From assembly GCA_030613745.1 (NCBI GenBank), contig JAUWLK010000121.1, positions 1-7,809 of the forward strand: a DNA stretch of 7,809 nucleotides, written 5' to 3'. Source of the DNA: Flavobacteriaceae bacterium. GTDB lineage: Bacteria > Bacteroidota > Bacteroidia > Flavobacteriales > Flavobacteriaceae. Under the pieces are notes generated by a model. It saw only the letters and a program-made list of their open reading frames with translations, was not told the origin of the DNA and searched no databases. Shown here one piece after another: positions 6,084 to 7,809 of this stretch. A program made the position numbers and the translations under genes. The stretch's first letter is position 1, and each line of letters begins with the position of its first letter.

Positions 6084-6640
6084 TGAAAGGAACAAGAGCT
6101 GCATTACGATACGCTAAAGCAATTTTAGGTCTTGCAAAAGAAAAAGGTTTGGCTTCTGAAATCAATAACGATATGTTATTGATTGATAAAACTATTAATG
6201 AAAATGCCGATTTACTTAGTATGTTGAAAATGCCGATTATTAAATCGGATATGAAAAAATCAGCTTTAACTAAAATATTCAGCGAAAGCGTAAATCCTAT
6301 AACCATTGGTGTTTTTAATTTATTAATTGAAAATAAGCGTTTGACCTTATTACCATTAGTAGCAAAAGAATATACTATAATTTACGACTATTTAAAAGGT
6401 ATTGAGATTGCTCAAGTAACTTCAGCTATTCCCTTAACAAAGGAGTTAGAAGCAAAACTTTTAATAAAATTAAAAGAGATTGTGGGTAAAGAAATTACCA
6501 TAAAAAATATTGTAGATCCTTCAATAATAGGAGGATTTATTTTAAGAGTTGGCGATAAACAATTTGATTCAAGTATTTCAAATCAATTAAATTTGTTACT
6601 CTCAAATTTTAAAAATAATCATTACATATCTAAATTATAA
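6083..6640 (+). CDS. atpH: ATP synthase F1 subunit delta
   Basis: Delta (the OSCP equivalent) sits on top of the F1 head and clamps the b-dimer stalk to the alpha subunits. The protein has 185 residues, near the usual 175-185. The N-terminal helical domain begins with ALRYAKAILGLAKEKG, the standard RYAxAL-like opening. Residues ~40-105 continue the helical bundle with the typical LLxLLIENKRLTLLP-like stretch at 80-91. The C-terminal domain carries the delta signature VDPSIIGGFILRVGDKQFD (144-162), followed by an amphipathic helix. The start is the ATG overlapping the atpF stop by one base. It is followed by 20 A/T-rich bases before atpA. Nothing about the gene looks damaged or unusual. Confidence 0.95.
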   Translation: MKGTRAALRYAKAILGLAKEKGLASEINNDMLLIDKTINENADLLSMLKMPIIKSDMKKSALTKIFSESVNPITIGVFNLLIENKRLTLLPLVAKEYTIIYDYLKGIEIAQVTSAIPLTKELEAKLLIKLKEIVGKEITIKNIVDPSIIGGFILRVGDKQFDSSISNQLNLLLSNFKNNHYISKL

Positions 6641-6660
6641 ATTAAGATAATTAATAAAAA

Positions 6661-7809
6661 ATGGCAACAATTAAACCAGCTGAAGTATCAGCTATCTTAA
6701 AAGAACAACTTTCAGGTTTTAAAGGAAAAGCTTCATTAGATGAAGTAGGAACAGTATTACAAATTGGTGATGGTATTGCACGTATTTATGGCTTAGCCAA
6801 TGTACAATATGGTGAATTGGTAGAATTTGGAGGAGGATTAGAAGGTATTGTTCTTAACTTAGAAGAAGATAATGTAGGAGTTGTATTATTAGGAGAGTCA
6901 ACTGAAATTAAAGAAGGATCTACTGTAAAGCGTTCAGAACGAATAGCTTCAATTAAAGTTGGTGAAGGAATTATTGGTCGTGTTGTAAATACCCTTGGTC
7001 AACCAATTGATGGAAAAGGGCCAATTGAAGGAGAAACATTTGAAATGCCTTTAGAGCGTAAAGCTCCTGGAGTTATATTTCGTGAACCAGTAACAGAGCC
7101 CTTACAAACTGGAATAAAAGCAATAGATGCAATGATTCCGATTGGTAGAGGTCAACGTGAATTAATTATTGGTGACCGTCAAACAGGTAAATCAACTGTT
7201 GCTTTAGATACAATTCTTAATCAAAAAGAATTTTATGATGCAGGTGAACCTGTTTATTGTATATATGTTGCTATTGGACAAAAAGGTTCAACAATAGCTG
7301 CTATTGCAAAAATGTTTGAAGAAAAAGGTGCTTTAGCATATACTACTATAGTTGCTGCAAATGCCTCTGTTGCTGCTGCAATGCAAGTTTATGCACCATT
7401 TGCAGGTGCTGCAATTGGTGAGTATTTTAGAGATACTGGTAGACCTGCATTAATTATATATGATGATTTATCAAAACAAGCAGTTGCTTACCGTGAAATA
7501 TCTTTATTACTACGTCGTCCTCCAGGGCGTGAAGCATACCCTGGTGATGTATTTTACTTGCATTCAAGATTATTAGAGCGTGCTGCGAAAGTTATCAATA
7601 ATGATAATATTGCAGTAAAAATGAATGATATTCCTGACTCATTAAAAGGTAAAATTAAAGGAGGTGGTTCATTAACTGCCCTACCAATTATTGAAACTCA
7701 AGCAGGAGATGTTGCAGCATATATTCCTACAAATGTAATTTCAATTACTGATGGTCAAATATTTTTAGATGGAGATTTATTTAACTCAGGTATTCGTCCA
7801 GCAATAAAC
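6661..7809 (+). CDS. atpA: ATP synthase F1 subunit alpha, 5' part
   Basis: Alpha subunits alternate with beta in the F1 head and carry the non-catalytic nucleotide sites. The first 383 codons are present and open at the right edge; the family is about 505-525 residues, so some 130-140 are missing. The N-terminal beta-barrel spans ~25-95 (VGTVLQIGDGIARIYGLANVQYGELVEF). The nucleotide-binding domain follows, with Walker A GDRQTGKST at 171-179 (Lys177, Ser178) and Walker B-type ALIIYDD at 263-269. The alpha signature region LLLRRPPGREAYPGDVFYLHSRLLERA is at 282-308. The glycine segment KIKGGGSLTALPIIETQAGD (332-349) is also intact. The sequence stops at SGIRPAIN, a few residues before the SRVGG stretch that holds the arginine finger reaching the beta site. 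The ATG opens MATIKPAEVSAIL, the usual start. gamma (atpG) is expected next. Confidence 0.97.
   Translation, partial: MATIKPAEVSAILKEQLSGFKGKASLDEVGTVLQIGDGIARIYGLANVQYGELVEFGGGLEGIVLNLEEDNVGVVLLGESTEIKEGSTVKRSERIASIKVGEGIIGRVVNTLGQPIDGKGPIEGETFEMPLERKAPGVIFREPVTEPLQTGIKAIDAMIPIGRGQRELIIGDRQTGKSTVALDTILNQKEFYDAGEPVYCIYVAIGQKGSTIAAIAKMFEEKGALAYTTIVAANASVAAAMQVYAPFAGAAIGEYFRDTGRPALIIYDDLSKQAVAYREISLLLRRPPGREAYPGDVFYLHSRLLERAAKVINNDNIAVKMNDIPDSLKGKIKGGGSLTALPIIETQAGDVAAYIPTNVISITDGQIFLDGDLFNSGIRPAIN

Noticed and set aside
6070..6306. A 78-codon open frame on the minus strand.
   Set aside because: It lies entirely opposite the atpF end and atpH, both of which are clearly real. Its translation shows no recognisable motif.
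1..7809. tRNA or rRNA genes, CRISPR arrays, insertion sequences, long direct repeats or phage genes.
   Set aside because: None was recognised by reading the sequence. The window is nearly filled by housekeeping genes, and the only strong repeat is the atpE-atpF hairpin.

Overview
The window reads as a chromosome segment of a low-GC (roughly 30 % by eye) member of the Bacteroidota, most likely class Flavobacteriia. The evidence is a SprE/PorW-type lipoprotein of the type IX secretion/gliding machinery directly upstream of an F-type ATP synthase operon, a subunit a with a long exported N-terminal extension, a TAnnTTTG-type promoter box, and almost no Shine-Dalgarno sequences. All genes are on the + strand.

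Region 1 (1-793): the 3' half of purM (purine biosynthesis) runs in from the left edge. About a dozen bases after its stop lies a 73-codon remnant of the C-terminal end of an ABC-transporter ATPase. It keeps the D-loop and H-loop, but the sequence upstream of the Walker B region is gone. This is the clearest irregularity in the window.

Region 2 (794-4128): after a 122-base spacer come a sprE/porW-like lipoprotein gene with an apparent TTG start, a bactofilin-type (polymer-forming cytoskeletal) gene, a small AtpZ/AtpI-family membrane protein whose start lies inside the bactofilin gene, and a four-helix membrane protein in the usual AtpI-like position.

Region 3 (4129-7809): a short spacer carries a good Bacteroidota -7 box. 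It is followed by atpB (a), atpE (c), atpF (b), atpH (delta) and atpA (alpha, cut by the right edge). A perfect 15-bp hairpin separates atpE from atpF. The genes build the Fo proton channel and rotor (a, c), the peripheral stalk (b, delta) and the F1 head (alpha). gamma would be expected next, while beta and epsilon are often at another locus in this phylum.

Overall the region is mostly conventional housekeeping sequence. The second-look items are the decayed ABC ATPase, the atpE-atpF hairpin, the internal promoter before atpB, the bactofilin/AtpZ overlap, and some residue-level features of the proton path. I see no sign of an undescribed defence, mobile or CRISPR system.
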